From JAFAMB01 sp963775805 (GTDB taxonomy: Bacteria; Verrucomicrobiota; Verrucomicrobiia; Chthoniobacterales; JAFAMB01), in contig CAVZKG010000004.1 in NCBI GenBank assembly GCA_963775805.1, positions 372,001-436,000 on the forward strand: DNA of 64,000 bases. Reading direction: 5' to 3'. Each line of letters starts with the position of its first letter. Within the stretch, counting starts at the first letter, position 1. The notes beneath the pieces were generated by a model. That model did not search any database. It saw only the letters and a program-made list of their open reading frames with translations, and was not told the origin of the DNA. The translations under genes were made by a program, and so were the position numbers. Shown one piece after another: positions 43,729 to 52,959 of this stretch.

Positions 43729-44232
43729 ATGAACGTTTTCGATCTGCCACCTATCAATGCGACCCTGAACGGCCTTAGTACCTGCTTTATCGTGGCCGGG
43801 TGGACCGCGATCCTGCGAGACCGGAAACGGCTCCACATCACTTGCATGGTCACCGCGCTCGTTTCTTCAACGGCGTTCCTGACCTGTTACCTGACTTACC
43901 ATTTCGGTCTTCTAAGCTCCGTCGGCGAGGGGTCCGTCAGATTTACACACGAAGGGTGGGTGCGGCCGGTTTATTACGTCATTCTGGTCACCCACCTGAT
44001 TCTTGCCTTTACGATCCTGCCCCTTGTTATTATTACGGTCATCCCTGCGCTGCGAGCGCGGTTTGATCGGCACCGAAAAATGGGCCGGTTTACGATGCCG
44101 ATCTGGCTCTATGTTTCGGTCACTGGGGTGATCGTTTATTTCATGTTGTACCAATGGTTTCCTTCGACGCATTTTGATGAGCTCAAACTGAGATACGAGA
44201 AGCGACAGGAGATGAAGGCCGGCAAAACGTAA
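43729..44232 (+). CDS. DUF420 membrane protein (CtaM-like)
   Basis: A 167-residue protein with five hydrophobic helices matching DUF420. Members of this family (CtaM/YozB) are needed for heme-copper oxidase maturation in Firmicutes. Conserved stretches are LPPINATLNGLSTCFIVAGW, YHFG, YYVILVTHLILAF and FTMPIWLYVSVTGVIVYFML. It heads a short operon of lipoprotein, ResB and CcsA. A role in oxidase assembly fits the location 4 kb from the cox genes, with ackA-pta between. Confidence 0.88.
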   Translation: MNVFDLPPINATLNGLSTCFIVAGWTAILRDRKRLHITCMVTALVSSTAFLTCYLTYHFGLLSSVGEGSVRFTHEGWVRPVYYVILVTHLILAFTILPLVIITVIPALRARFDRHRKMGRFTMPIWLYVSVTGVIVYFMLYQWFPSTHFDELKLRYEKRQEMKAGKT

Positions 44233-44235
44233 AGA

Positions 44236-44943
44236 ATGGAATCGAAGGTGCCAAAGGCGATTCGTTCAGGATCGCTGTCGAAGTTGCGAAAAGGCGCGCT
44301 GAGAGGCGTTTCATTTTTGGCATGGGTTGCTGGCAGCCTGGCGCTCAATTCTTGTAACAACGATAAAGTGGAAGTGTATCATATCCCGAAGGAGAACGTT
44401 GACGTCGCGATGGAAAGCGGGACGGGCAATCTGGCGCCGCCACCACCAACAGATAATCCGGCGGAATGGAAAAAACCGGATGGCTGGAATACGCAACCGC
44501 TCTCCGAAATGCGGTTGGCAAGTTTTAAGGTTGATGGCGCAAGCGGCGGTTCCGCGGACATTTCTGTAACGGCTTTTCCTGGTGAAGCAGGTGGTCTGAG
44601 CTCGAACCTCAACCGGTGGCGAGGCCAGTTGCAACTTCCGTCGTTAAGCGATGAGGAACTTTCGAGCTCGATCCAGCGGATCGATGTCGAGAATGTACCA
44701 ACCTACCTGATCGATTTTCGTACAGCGGATAATAATCCCAAGCCATCGCGAATTCTCGGTGCGGTCTTGCAGACAGCCGATCGCACCTGGTTTGTGAAAA
44801 TGACCGGTCCACCTGACCTGCTGGAAACGCAGCGCCCAAAATTCCTCGATTTCATCCGCTCTTTCCATTTCAGTTCTCCGGCAGCCCCTGAACAGACAGC
44901 CCCCCCTGGCTCGACGAAGCCGAAATCAACCAATGACGTCTGA
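44236..44943 (+). CDS. Predicted lipoprotein linked to cytochrome c maturation genes
   Basis: A 235-residue protein with a basic N-terminus, hydrophobic segment and lipobox-like LALNSC, predicting an outer-face lipoprotein. The mature part contains a Pro-rich linker (APPPPTDNP) and a compact domain from about residue 75, ending in a Pro/Ser tail. No family function is recognised. It overlaps ResB by 11 bases, so it is likely co-translated and may take part in cytochrome c or oxidase assembly. Confidence 0.75.
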   Translation: MESKVPKAIRSGSLSKLRKGALRGVSFLAWVAGSLALNSCNNDKVEVYHIPKENVDVAMESGTGNLAPPPPTDNPAEWKKPDGWNTQPLSEMRLASFKVDGASGGSADISVTAFPGEAGGLSSNLNRWRGQLQLPSLSDEELSSSIQRIDVENVPTYLIDFRTADNNPKPSRILGAVLQTADRTWFVKMTGPPDLLETQRPKFLDFIRSFHFSSPAAPEQTAPPGSTKPKSTNDV

Positions 44944-46087
44944 AGTCGTTCGCTGGCTAAAACCTCTCGCCTCGCTGAAGCTGACGATCTTTTGTCTGGC
45001 TTGCGCGATGGTGTTGGTATTCGTCGGTACACTCGACCAAGTTCATATTGGAGTTTATGAGGCCGAGAACAGGTATTTCAAAAGCCTGTTTCTTTTCTGG
45101 ACGCCTCCGGGTACCGGGTTACGCATCCCCTGGTTCCCGGGCGGCTATATCGTGGGGACGTTGCTGCTGGTCAATCTGATCGTTGCGCACGTTGCGCGAT
45201 TTAAATTGAGCTGGAAAAAGATCGGAATCCTTTTCCTGCACTCGGGTCTGATCCTGCTTCTGGTTGGCCAATTGTTCGCGGACATTTTCATCGATCGGGA
45301 AAGCCAATTGCGATTAGACCAAGGTCAAACAAAGAACTATTCGGAGAGCCTTTATCACGACGAACTCGCGATAATCGACACGAGCGGCACTGATTCCGAT
45401 CGGGTGATTTCGATACCGGATTCGCAGCTATACAAAGGGAACAAAATCGCCCTTCCGACAGATTCGCTCGAGGTCCTGATCAACGATTACTATGCGAATG
45501 CGACGTTGATTAATCATTCTCAGTTGCCATCAGCAAACTATCCGCATCTTCCGCTTGGACCGATGGCTGACGCGGTTGAAATGGAGCGGACGTACAAGGA
45601 GAACGAACGGAACGAACCTGCGGCGAACGTTTCGGTTATCCAGGGTGGCAACGTGATTGGGACATGGAATCTTGCGGCCGGATTCCCGCATGCCATCAGT
45701 TTCGACGCGGCTGGAAAGAGCTGTCAGATCGTGCTCCGCCCGAAACGGTTTTATAAGCCGTTCGCGATTCAACTCCTGCAGTTTCGCCATGACCGATATG
45801 CCGGCACAGATATAGCCAAGAACTTTTCGAGCCGGATCAGGCTCACCGATCCTTCAAAGCATGAAGACCGGGAATCCCTGATATTCATGAATAACCCACT
45901 GCGATATCGCGGGTACACGTTTTTCCAGGCCGGCTTTGACAACAACGATACGACAACCGTTCTTCAAGTGGCGCAGAATCCAAGTTGGCTGATTCCGTAT
46001 ATTTCGTGCGCGCTGATTGTATTTGGAATGCTGGTTCAGTTCGGAATGCATTTAGTCAGCTTCGTAAAACGCCGGGTGATCAAATGA
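44933..46087 (+). CDS. resB: Cytochrome c biogenesis protein ResB (Ccs1)
   Basis: ResB is part of System II, which transports heme and keeps apocytochromes ready for ligation. The 384-residue protein has the N-terminal LKLTIFCLACAMVLVFVGTLDQ typical of ResB, two more helices near residues 64-83 and 94-113, a large periplasmic domain, and a last helix near residues 350-370 preceded by FFQAGFD. It overlaps ccsA by ATGA. Bacterial System II is often a resB-ccsA pair, as here. Confidence 0.9.
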   Translation: MTSEVVRWLKPLASLKLTIFCLACAMVLVFVGTLDQVHIGVYEAENRYFKSLFLFWTPPGTGLRIPWFPGGYIVGTLLLVNLIVAHVARFKLSWKKIGILFLHSGLILLLVGQLFADIFIDRESQLRLDQGQTKNYSESLYHDELAIIDTSGTDSDRVISIPDSQLYKGNKIALPTDSLEVLINDYYANATLINHSQLPSANYPHLPLGPMADAVEMERTYKENERNEPAANVSVIQGGNVIGTWNLAAGFPHAISFDAAGKSCQIVLRPKRFYKPFAIQLLQFRHDRYAGTDIAKNFSSRIRLTDPSKHEDRESLIFMNNPLRYRGYTFFQAGFDNNDTTTVLQVAQNPSWLIPYISCALIVFGMLVQFGMHLVSFVKRRVIK

Positions 46088-47976
46088 AGAAGTACGCGCC
46101 CTGGGTCATCGCTGTTCTCCTCGTTCTCTGGGCGGTGTCGCGAATGATGCCGGCCAAAGATAATCCGGGACTCGATATCCATGGGTTTGGACGGCTCCCA
46201 GTTCTTGTTGGCGGTCGGGTGATGCCGATGGATACGCTTGCCCGGGTCTCGCTGTCAGAGTGGAATCATCACGGGACCTTTACAACAGCGGATAAGAAAG
46301 TGATCGATCCGACTCAGGGGCTCTTGGACATCCTGATGATGGCCGAGCGGGCGGACACATCCAAATTGTTCGAGGTCAGTAATCAGGATATTCTCGACAT
46401 CTTTGGGACAGCAGACGCAAACGGGAGCTTTGTATCTTATTCTTTCGACGATCTGAAACCGTTCTTCGCCGAGATCGAAAAGCAAGCCGGGCTTGCTGAG
46501 CAGACGGAACAGGAAACACGTAACGCGTTTCAACGTGGAATTATCAAGCTACGGGATGGTCTGCAGCTTTATCTTCAGCTCAAGAATACAATCCAGGCGG
46601 AAGATTCACCCGATTTTGGGAAAGAGATCGACGCATTTGCGCTCGCGATTAAACCGGGCCTGGAAGCGGTCCACGCCCGCGACGCTGGAAAGCCGTTCAA
46701 CGAGCAAGATTTTGAGAGGATCCTGGTTCTCACGGAGCGATACAAGAGCCTGACACAGGCTAAGTACGGATACGCAATTCCGAACCCAAAGGATTCGGCG
46801 CAGAACGAAGGCTGGCAACATATTTCTGAATCACTGCTCAGTGCGATCAGCAGCGGCCAGGTCCCTTACGGTGCGATTGCCTATGGGCACCTGATCAGTG
46901 CTTACCGAGCGAACGATGTCAACGCGTTCAACACCATCTTGCACGACTATCAGGATTATCTTTCCAAGACGATTCCCGAGAAGCTTTCTCGGCCAAAGCT
47001 CGAGTTTGATTTCAACGAGGCGCAACCTTTTTTGCAGGCAATGACGTTGTACGTGATCGTCCTGGTGCTAGGGTTGTTCTCCTGGCTGATCTGGCCCAGG
47101 ACCCTGGGTAAGACCGCGACGTTGATTCTGGTTGGAGCGTTTCTGATTCACACCGCCGGTCTTCTCACGCGGATGTATCTCCAGGGACGTCCGCCAGTGA
47201 CCAATCTATACAGCTCTGCGATCTTCGTGGGGTGGGCATCTGTGCTTCTTTGCATCGTGCTCGAGCGCTTTTACAAGAATGGTATTGGAAACGTCTGTGG
47301 CGCTGTGATCGGTTTTGTCACTTTGCTGATTGCGCACAATCTGCAGTTGGACGGCGACACACTGGAAATGTTGCGGGCCGTCTTGGATACGAACGGCTGG
47401 CTGGCCACTCACGTGGTCGGAGAGGCTTTAGGGTATTCATCGATGTTTCTCGCCGGCTTGATCGGGATTATCTATATCTTTCGCGGACTGTTTACCCGGT
47501 CATTTGACGAGACGACTTCGAAAACGCTGGGGCGAATGATGTACGGGGTTGTTTGCTTCGCAACCTTGTGCAGCCTGGTTGCAACAATCCTTGGCGGCAT
47601 CTGGGCCGATCAATCTTGGGGTCGTTTCTGGGGGTGGGACCCGAAGGAAAACGGAGCTCTTCTGATTGTCCTCTGGAATGCGATCATCTTGCACGCTCGC
47701 TGGGGCGGATATGCCCGGGAAAGGGGTATGGCGGTGATGACGGTGTTCGGTAATATCGTAACGAGCTTCTCCTGGTTCGGCGTAAACATGCTCGGTGTGG
47801 GACTCCATTCGTACGGATTCATGGACCAAGCCTTTGGTCCGTTGATCGGGTTCATGGTGAGTCAGGTTGCTATCATCGGGCTCGGCTCAATTCCGCTTAA
47901 GTATTGGCAAGGCGTCCAGGCCCGTCAGAACCGTCCCCGCGCGGAGGTTCCCCTGACAGAAGCTCGGGCGCAATAG
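46084..47976 (+). CDS. ccsA: Cytochrome c biogenesis protein CcsA (ResC family)
   Basis: CcsA is the heme-handling and ligating membrane protein of System II. The 630-residue protein has a long N-terminal periplasmic domain (about residues 25-310) and then eight or more helices with the WWD signature GIWADQSWGRFWGWDPKEN and external histidines in LLTRM...ATHVVGEALGYSS and GVGLHSYG. I use the ATG overlapping resB (MKKYAPW); the longer frame is inside resB. It is longer than minimal CcsA owing to the N-terminal domain. It should serve the ACIII and CcoO/P-like cytochromes. Confidence 0.92.
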   Translation: MKKYAPWVIAVLLVLWAVSRMMPAKDNPGLDIHGFGRLPVLVGGRVMPMDTLARVSLSEWNHHGTFTTADKKVIDPTQGLLDILMMAERADTSKLFEVSNQDILDIFGTADANGSFVSYSFDDLKPFFAEIEKQAGLAEQTEQETRNAFQRGIIKLRDGLQLYLQLKNTIQAEDSPDFGKEIDAFALAIKPGLEAVHARDAGKPFNEQDFERILVLTERYKSLTQAKYGYAIPNPKDSAQNEGWQHISESLLSAISSGQVPYGAIAYGHLISAYRANDVNAFNTILHDYQDYLSKTIPEKLSRPKLEFDFNEAQPFLQAMTLYVIVLVLGLFSWLIWPRTLGKTATLILVGAFLIHTAGLLTRMYLQGRPPVTNLYSSAIFVGWASVLLCIVLERFYKNGIGNVCGAVIGFVTLLIAHNLQLDGDTLEMLRAVLDTNGWLATHVVGEALGYSSMFLAGLIGIIYIFRGLFTRSFDETTSKTLGRMMYGVVCFATLCSLVATILGGIWADQSWGRFWGWDPKENGALLIVLWNAIILHARWGGYARERGMAVMTVFGNIVTSFSWFGVNMLGVGLHSYGFMDQAFGPLIGFMVSQVAIIGLGSIPLKYWQGVQARQNRPRAEVPLTEARAQ

Positions 47977-48503
47977 ATGCCACGGATTGCGCAGATTCAG
48001 AAGGGAACGGCCACAGATTGCACAGATTTTCACAGATTAGGGAATGAGGTGATGGAGTCTAATAGCGGTTGGACGAGAAACCTCGCAATGAGGGCCATAG
48101 ATTGCGCAGATTCAGAAGGGAACGGCCACAGATTGCACAGATTTTCACAGATTAGGGAATGAGGTGATGGAGTCTAATAGCGGCCAGAAGCAGTGACGAG
48201 CAGTTCTCCTGAGCGGCTTGGACGCGCAGTTGAAGCCTTCGCTGAACGGCGGTGCGAGTCACGGGCCGGGAGTGATAGCACTGATTCCGAAAGCTTTGCT
48301 CATGGATCTGGGTCAGTGGGCAATTCGGATCTCAGAGCGGTAAACGGAGCACGGAAGGGAACCGTTCTTCGCGAACGCAGCCCAAGTGTTTCGTCTTATC
48401 TGTGTAATCTGTGGCCGATACTGATCTCCGGATGATGGGCCATCCATCTGCGAAAATCTGTGGCCAATCGTCCTTAAATCTGCGCAATCTTTGGCTCGTT
48501 CGA
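47977..48503. repeat. Direct repeats and inverted copies of a CACAGATT-type repeat
   Basis: An 83-bp unit at 47986-48068 is repeated exactly at 48101-48183. It contains GCCACAGATTGCACAGATTT. Inverted versions (ATCTGTGTAATCTGTGGCC, ATCTGCGAAAATCTGTGGCC) lie at about 48398-48500, just before the next gene. Peptides read through it are not real genes. Confidence 0.75.
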
Positions 48504-49010
48504 ATGCACGCAGCGTCTCCTGATACCGCAATCATCTTTTTGTGCTGTGGCGGAGTTGTTCTTCTGATCGTTCTGGTTTGGGTGGTCCGCTCATTTCTTG
48601 AACCGACCGTTCAGGTAGCGCCGGTCCGGAGCATGTTGACGCCGGCAGAACAGAGATTTTATGAAGCGCTCGATGCGGCAATCGATGGCAGGCTGATGAT
48701 TCTTTCAAAAGTCAGAATCGCTGACCTTTTCGATGTTAGCAGCAGCAACAGCGCTGCGCGCCAAAGGGTGTTTCGTTCGATTGCATCGAAACATGTCGAT
48801 TTCGTTTTGGCGGAGCCGGCAGATTTACATCCTGTTGCAGCGATTGAGCTGGACGATTCATCCCATGAAAGAGCCGACCGGCGAACTCGGGATCAGATGC
48901 TGGACGAACTGTTTGAGAAAGCGGACTTTCCGTTAATCCGATTCCGTGTGACGGCAAGGTTCGACCCAAGCATGATCGAACGGCAAGTGGAAGAAGCGAT
49001 TTCCCTTTGA
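48504..49010 (+). CDS. Membrane-anchored DUF2726 protein
   Basis: A 168-residue protein with an N-terminal helix (AIIFLCCGGVVLLIVLVWVV) and a cytoplasmic DUF2726 domain, which has a restriction-endonuclease-like fold in other proteins (MLTPAEQRFYEALDAAI, VDFVLAEPADLHPVAAIELDD, FPLIRFRV). The motif D...E-x-D seen in VDFVL...AIELDD fits a PD-(D/E)xK-like core, so nuclease activity is possible but unproven. I place the start at the ATG giving MHAASPD because upstream sequence is repeat. Confidence 0.72.
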   Translation: MHAASPDTAIIFLCCGGVVLLIVLVWVVRSFLEPTVQVAPVRSMLTPAEQRFYEALDAAIDGRLMILSKVRIADLFDVSSSNSAARQRVFRSIASKHVDFVLAEPADLHPVAAIELDDSSHERADRRTRDQMLDELFEKADFPLIRFRVTARFDPSMIERQVEEAISL

Positions 49011-49109
49011 CCAGGAGGGATTGCCTTTTGAGATTCTTGGCTATCCCACCAAATCTAAACGGACGCCATTTCCCGGTACGCCTTCCTCCGTATACCGCGG
49101 CTCTTTGGT

Positions 49110-49150
49110 GAACCCTTCCCGGGAATGAACAGGCGAGACGCCTATTATAC
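49110..49150. repeat. 41-bp direct repeat, copy 1 (copy 2 at 49630-49670)
   Basis: The sequence GAACCCTTCYCGGGAATGAA, followed by AGGCGAGACGCCTATT and TAC, occurs here and at 49630-49670 with two mismatches. The second copy runs into the recQ stop codon. Confidence 0.75.
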
Positions 49151-49272
49151 TTTCGGCTTCGCGATTCTTGGTGCGGCGGCGTTAACCGGCGCGGCTCGAA
49201 TGCCATTGATTGCCCGTAACACCAAAAAGATGAACGTTGCCGAGCCGAAAGTATCATAGGCGTCCCGCCTGT
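49129..49272. mobile_element. 144-bp MITE-like element with 30-bp terminal inverted repeats
   Basis: Left end 49129-49158 and right end 49243-49272 are inverted repeats matching at 28 of 30 positions, each with an outer ACAGGCG and inner ACTTTCGGCT. The core has no gene. The outer part is the REP-like word seen also at 43489-43510, 43586-43609, 49630-49670 and 55948-55972. No transposase is nearby. Confidence 0.65.
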
Positions 49273-49629
49273 GACCTTGTCCCGATGGTTTACTCATCTG
49301 GATTAAAGAAGCGGCGATTGATTCGCCGGCAAGCAGCCAAAAACGCAGAGTCCAAAAAGGAAATGGCTCGTCGGTGCATCTGGAGCTGTTCGTTGTCATC
49401 GAAGTTGATGTGCACTAAGACGAGCCGCACTCCGGCTCAGATCACAGGCGAGACGCCAATCGTAGACAGGCTGTAAGCCAATTCTCCTTTGACTCCCGAA
49501 CGTCCCCGCTTTCTTACCGCGTCCAAGTCCGTAAAGCGAATTCAACGCGATATCGTTCCAGTCCGGAGAGCAAATCTCCAAAAAGTCCGAAACTCTGTGC
49601 CCTCTTCCGTTTCTCCGAGTCTCTGTAGC
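49273..49629. other. Noncoding spacer after the MITE-like element
   Basis: Nothing coding is supported. A further partial repeat copy (CACAGGCGAGACGCCAAT) is at about 49441-49458. Confidence 0.45.
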
Positions 49630-49666
49630 GAACCCTTCTCGGGAATGAACAGGCGAGACGCCTATT

Positions 49667-51781
49667 CTACATTGATTCTGTCGCGAACTTCTCAATTGCG
49701 CGAAGAAATGGACCTAAATACTTCGTCGCTTTCACTTCGCCGACCCCGCGGATGCGGCGAGCACTCTCGACACTTGTCGGCTTCAGTCGAGCAAACGCCT
49801 TTAGAGTCTCCTCTGAGAAAATAAAGTAATGTGGAAGACCTCCTTGCTCGTTCGCAATAACAGCCCGCACACTGCGCAGCTCCTCGTAAAGGACATGATC
49901 GAATGGGGCGTCGCTCTTTGCTTTACGGGCGTCCGGTTCCTTGCGCTTCCTAGGTTTGTGGTCTTCCGGCCACGCCAACTGGAACGAAGCCGAATTGTGC
50001 ATCACAGAGACGCCTAGATCCGCGAGGCCGATCATTGGATACTGGCCACCGGTCGAATAGATGAATTCCGCCTCTTCCATTTCGCGAAACAGCTCGTGCA
50101 GATAGATGGGCGACTGTTTCTTTAGCAATCCATATGTCGTGAGTTCGTTTAGGCCGGCGTCTAGAATCTCCTTGTTTTGACTGCCAACCAATACCTGAAT
50201 GACGCGGTTGCGCCCGAAGCGCGGCACGAAACCTTCTTGTGACCGATAGCACATGCGTGCGACTCCGCTTAAGGCTTTTCGAACGATGAGGAGCTCTTCT
50301 TCGGTCGGCGGTCGCATTTTCCTGTCGCGAGTCCTTGAACACCGATCACACGCGCCGCATGATGCGAAGTCATTGTCACCAAAGTATCGGAGAATAATTT
50401 TCTGACGGCATTCACGCCCGTACGCGTACTCGACCACCGACTTCAATTTTGCTCGATCGCGATTTTCTTTGTCGCGTAGTGCTGCGTGATCGATTGGCAG
50501 TTGAAACGCATTGAGATCCCGCTTCAGAACACGAGTGCCGCGGATACGTTTTCCAGGTATATCGTAGCGATCGATCACGCCGTGCCTGTCGAGAATCGTG
50601 ATGGCAGAGTGAACCGCCATCTCATTGGTTCCGTGATCCAGGAGTGCGGCGAGGTCATGGATCGAGCGCTCGACTTCGCCCTGATCATTTGCCAAATCCC
50701 GCAGGAGCAAGTAAACGTTCCGGATCAATTCCAGTGAAGGATTGCTTCCTTCGATAAAGAAATCCTGAATTCGCGTGTCGGCATAGTTGAACAGCAACTC
50801 GCACTCTGCCGGCTCGCTATCACGGCCCGCGCGACCTGCTTCCTGGTAGTAGGCCTCTAGGGAACCCGGAATTTCGAAATGGACGACGAACCGGAGATCG
50901 GCGCGATCGATCCCCATTCCGAACGCATTCGTCGCGACAGCCACGTCGCAGTTGTTTTGCGTAAACTGGTTCTGCGCTTCTTCGCGCCCCGAATCGTCGA
51001 TTCCCCCGTGATAGCTAACGACGCGGATGCCCCACGATTTCAGCTCTTCCGAGACCTGGTTCACCCGTTTACGGGTCGCGCAATAGACGATTCCGGTCTT
51101 GTGTCGTCGTATCAAATCGCGCAACCGATTAAATTTTTCCGATTCACTTTGTGTTTCGGTGACGATGAAGCGCAAATTCGGGCGAGCGAATCCAGCGACA
51201 AAAAGAGCCGGGTCCTCGAGGTTCAAGCGTTTAACAATATCCGTACGGACGACCGGCGTCGCGGTCGCAGTGAACGCCGCCACTTGCGGCTGTCCGAGTT
51301 CTTGGAGAACGTTTCCGAGCCGGAAATAATCGGGGCGGAAATCGTGTCCCCACTGGGACATACAATGCGCTTCGTCGATCGCGAACAGGCCGATTGTGAC
51401 CTGCCCGAGTGTCTCCAGGAATGTACGGCTGCGGAAGCGTTCCGGGGCGATATAGACCAATTTGAATTCGCCCTCGCGCATCCGGCGAATCCGCTGTTGT
51501 TGCTCTGCGAGAGGGATGGTGCTGTTGATCAGCGTCGCAGGGATTCCCCTGGAGGTTAGGGCGTCGACCTGATCCTTCATTAACGCGATCAAAGGCGAAA
51601 CAACGACGGTCACGCCGTCGAGAAGAACGGCGGGCAACTGGTAGCAGAGCGATTTACCGCCCCCGGTCGGCATGACCACGAACACGTCCTGGCCATTCAG
51701 GATTTCAGAGATGACTTCTCCCTGGGGCTCTCTGAATTCGCGAAACCCAAAGTATTTTTCCAGCGCCTCTTGCGGATCCAT
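49667..51781 (-). CDS. recQ: ATP-dependent DNA helicase RecQ
   Basis: RecQ unwinds DNA 3' to 5' in recombinational repair. The 704-residue protein has motif 0 FGFREFREPQ, Walker A MPTGGGKSLCYQLP, DEAH-type box IDEAHCMSQWGHDFRPDY, ATPase motif FTATATP, motif VI QEAGRAGRD, the zinc ligands YGRECRQ and CGACDRC, a winged-helix RQC region (about 470-580) and a C-terminal HRDC domain (about 620-700). Two of its three last codons and the stop (GAA TCA ATG TAG) adjoin a dispersed repeat, and the TAG itself is repeat sequence, so the natural C-terminus may have been longer. No neighbour on its strand is adjacent. Confidence 0.95.
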   Translation of the reverse strand: MDPQEALEKYFGFREFREPQGEVISEILNGQDVFVVMPTGGGKSLCYQLPAVLLDGVTVVVSPLIALMKDQVDALTSRGIPATLINSTIPLAEQQQRIRRMREGEFKLVYIAPERFRSRTFLETLGQVTIGLFAIDEAHCMSQWGHDFRPDYFRLGNVLQELGQPQVAAFTATATPVVRTDIVKRLNLEDPALFVAGFARPNLRFIVTETQSESEKFNRLRDLIRRHKTGIVYCATRKRVNQVSEELKSWGIRVVSYHGGIDDSGREEAQNQFTQNNCDVAVATNAFGMGIDRADLRFVVHFEIPGSLEAYYQEAGRAGRDSEPAECELLFNYADTRIQDFFIEGSNPSLELIRNVYLLLRDLANDQGEVERSIHDLAALLDHGTNEMAVHSAITILDRHGVIDRYDIPGKRIRGTRVLKRDLNAFQLPIDHAALRDKENRDRAKLKSVVEYAYGRECRQKIILRYFGDNDFASCGACDRCSRTRDRKMRPPTEEELLIVRKALSGVARMCYRSQEGFVPRFGRNRVIQVLVGSQNKEILDAGLNELTTYGLLKKQSPIYLHELFREMEEAEFIYSTGGQYPMIGLADLGVSVMHNSASFQLAWPEDHKPRKRKEPDARKAKSDAPFDHVLYEELRSVRAVIANEQGGLPHYFIFSEETLKAFARLKPTSVESARRIRGVGEVKATKYLGPFLRAIEKFATESM

Positions 51782-52034
51782 TACGTCGTGGTGCCAAAGT
51801 AACCCGGTGTGTTCGGAGAAAAAGCGGACAGAGTATGAATTACATTTTTTTGAAATGTTTGCAAATACATGGAGGATTGTTTGCAGTTCGTTGCCAGGCT
51901 GTTTCCCGCTTGGGGTATCGGTGATCGAAACACGGTTTAAATCTTGATAGGCTATGAGCGATGTCGGAAGACGGAAATATTTCTTGATTCCGCCGGAGTC
52001 TGACGCATCATTCCAATCCTCGAATCGAGTAGAT

Positions 52035-52110
52035 GCGGGTGTAGCTCAGTTGGTAGAGCACTTCCTTGCCAAGGAAGATGTCGCGAGTTCGAGTCTCGTC
52101 ACCCGCTCCA
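52035..52110 (+). tRNA. tRNA-Gly (anticodon GCC), CCA encoded
   Basis: A 76-base cloverleaf: acceptor GCGGGTG/CACCCGC, D-arm AGCTCAGTTGGTAGAGC, anticodon stem CTTCC/GGAAG around loop TTGCCAA (anticodon GCC), T-arm with GTTCGAGTC, discriminator T and encoded CCA. Confidence 0.97.
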
Positions 52111-52247
52111 GCTTCGCTCAGAGCCAATTGGCGCAGGAATTCGAGAGGCCAAAAATTCCCGGTTTTTGGGCTTTTGTTCCGCTTAAGTCACTTTGAACCA
52201 TTCTGAAGGCGACTTTCTGAGGGAGTAAGTCCGGCGCGGTAAATATA

Positions 52248-52276
52248 AAACCCGGATTGTTTCCTGATCCGGGTTT
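52248..52276 (-). terminator. Rho-independent terminator of higBA
   Basis: A 10-bp perfect stem (AAACCCGGAT / ATCCGGGTTT) with a 9-base loop. On the minus strand it is followed by TTTTATATTT. It lies 25 bases after the higA stop and separates it from the convergent tRNA gene. Confidence 0.8.
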
Positions 52277-52301
52277 CACATTTCAAAATTACGATTGTTT
52301 T

Positions 52302-52613
52302 TCAGGCTACGGCGCACCCCTCTGATTGGAATCTATGTACTGCTTCAAGTTGGTCGTGTTCCTTCTCTTCGGTGACTTCGAGATCATATTGACCCTGAAG
52401 ATTGATCCAGAACGCTGCGCTATTTCCAAAGTATCGCGCGAGACGAAGTGCCGTGTCCGCAGTAAGTGAGCGCTTGCCATGTATAATTTCCCCGACACGA
52501 GTAGCCGGAATATTCAAATCCTTGGCTAAGCGGTATTTCGTAATGCCGAAAGGCTTGAGAAATTCTTCCTCAAGAACCTCGCCGGGATGAACTGGTGCAA
52601 GTTTATCGCTCAT
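52302..52613 (-). CDS. higA: HigA-family antitoxin (XRE HTH)
   Basis: A 103-residue HigA/VapI-type antitoxin that neutralises HigB and represses the operon. The N-terminal signature is VHPGEVLEEEFLKPFGITKY, and the helix-turn-helix runs RLAKDLNIPATRVGEIIHGKRSLTAD (split by positions about 28-53). The family's YFGNSAAFWINLQ segment follows. It is downstream of the toxin with a one-base gap, the usual order for higBA. Confidence 0.93.
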   Translation of the reverse strand: MSDKLAPVHPGEVLEEEFLKPFGITKYRLAKDLNIPATRVGEIIHGKRSLTADTALRLARYFGNSAAFWINLQGQYDLEVTEEKEHDQLEAVHRFQSEGCAVA

Positions 52614-52614
52614 T

Positions 52615-52896
52615 TTAGTGGTAGTCGGTGATCTGTACTTTGGACGCTGTTCCTTTGTCCCACAAGAAGCAGACCCGCCATTGGTCGTTTATTCTGATCG
52701 AGTGCCAGCCTTTCCATGTTCTTTTCAAAATCTCGTGTTTGTTGTTCGGAGGTATTTTAAGGTCTGTGGTCGTAGTGGCCGCCTCAATCATCTTCAGCTT
52801 GCGACGAGCCGTCTTCTGAATATTGCCAGGGAGTTTCCTAGATACTGTTCCCTCAAATATCTTCTTCGTTTCGTCACAATCGAAAGACGCAATCAT
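52615..52896 (-). CDS. higB: HigB-family toxin (RelE superfamily)
   Basis: A 93-residue RelE/HigB-like mRNA interferase that cuts mRNA on the ribosome. It shows LPGNIQKTARRKLKMIEAA, the family stretch LKRTWKGWHSIRINDQWRVC and a C-terminal QITDYH. It forms a toxin-antitoxin pair with higA. The ATG is 15 bases after the -10 box, with no Shine-Dalgarno between. Confidence 0.92.
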   Translation of the reverse strand: MIASFDCDETKKIFEGTVSRKLPGNIQKTARRKLKMIEAATTTTDLKIPPNNKHEILKRTWKGWHSIRINDQWRVCFLWDKGTASKVQITDYH

Positions 52897-52910
52897 TTCG
52901 TTGGCCTAGG

Positions 52911-52959
52911 ATAGTATCGCAAGGCGTTATTACCGTCAAGCGTTACTATAAGCCGTAAC
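52911..52959 (-). promoter_or_regulatory. higBA promoter with adjacent inverted repeat
   Basis: On the minus strand TTGACG (52939-52934), 17 bases, TACTAT (52916-52911). Directly upstream is an inverted repeat GTTAC-N8-GTAAC (52942-52959), a candidate HigA operator. The expected +1 near 52904 is about 8 bases before the higB ATG. Confidence 0.65.

Noticed and set aside
47977..48435. ORFs of 60-80 residues in the CACAGATT repeat region
   Set aside because: They are reads through tandem and inverted repeats with no conserved protein pattern.
49145..49629. Several ORFs on both strands upstream of recQ
   Set aside because: They cover the MITE-like element and repeat ends, and no codon or domain signal is visible.
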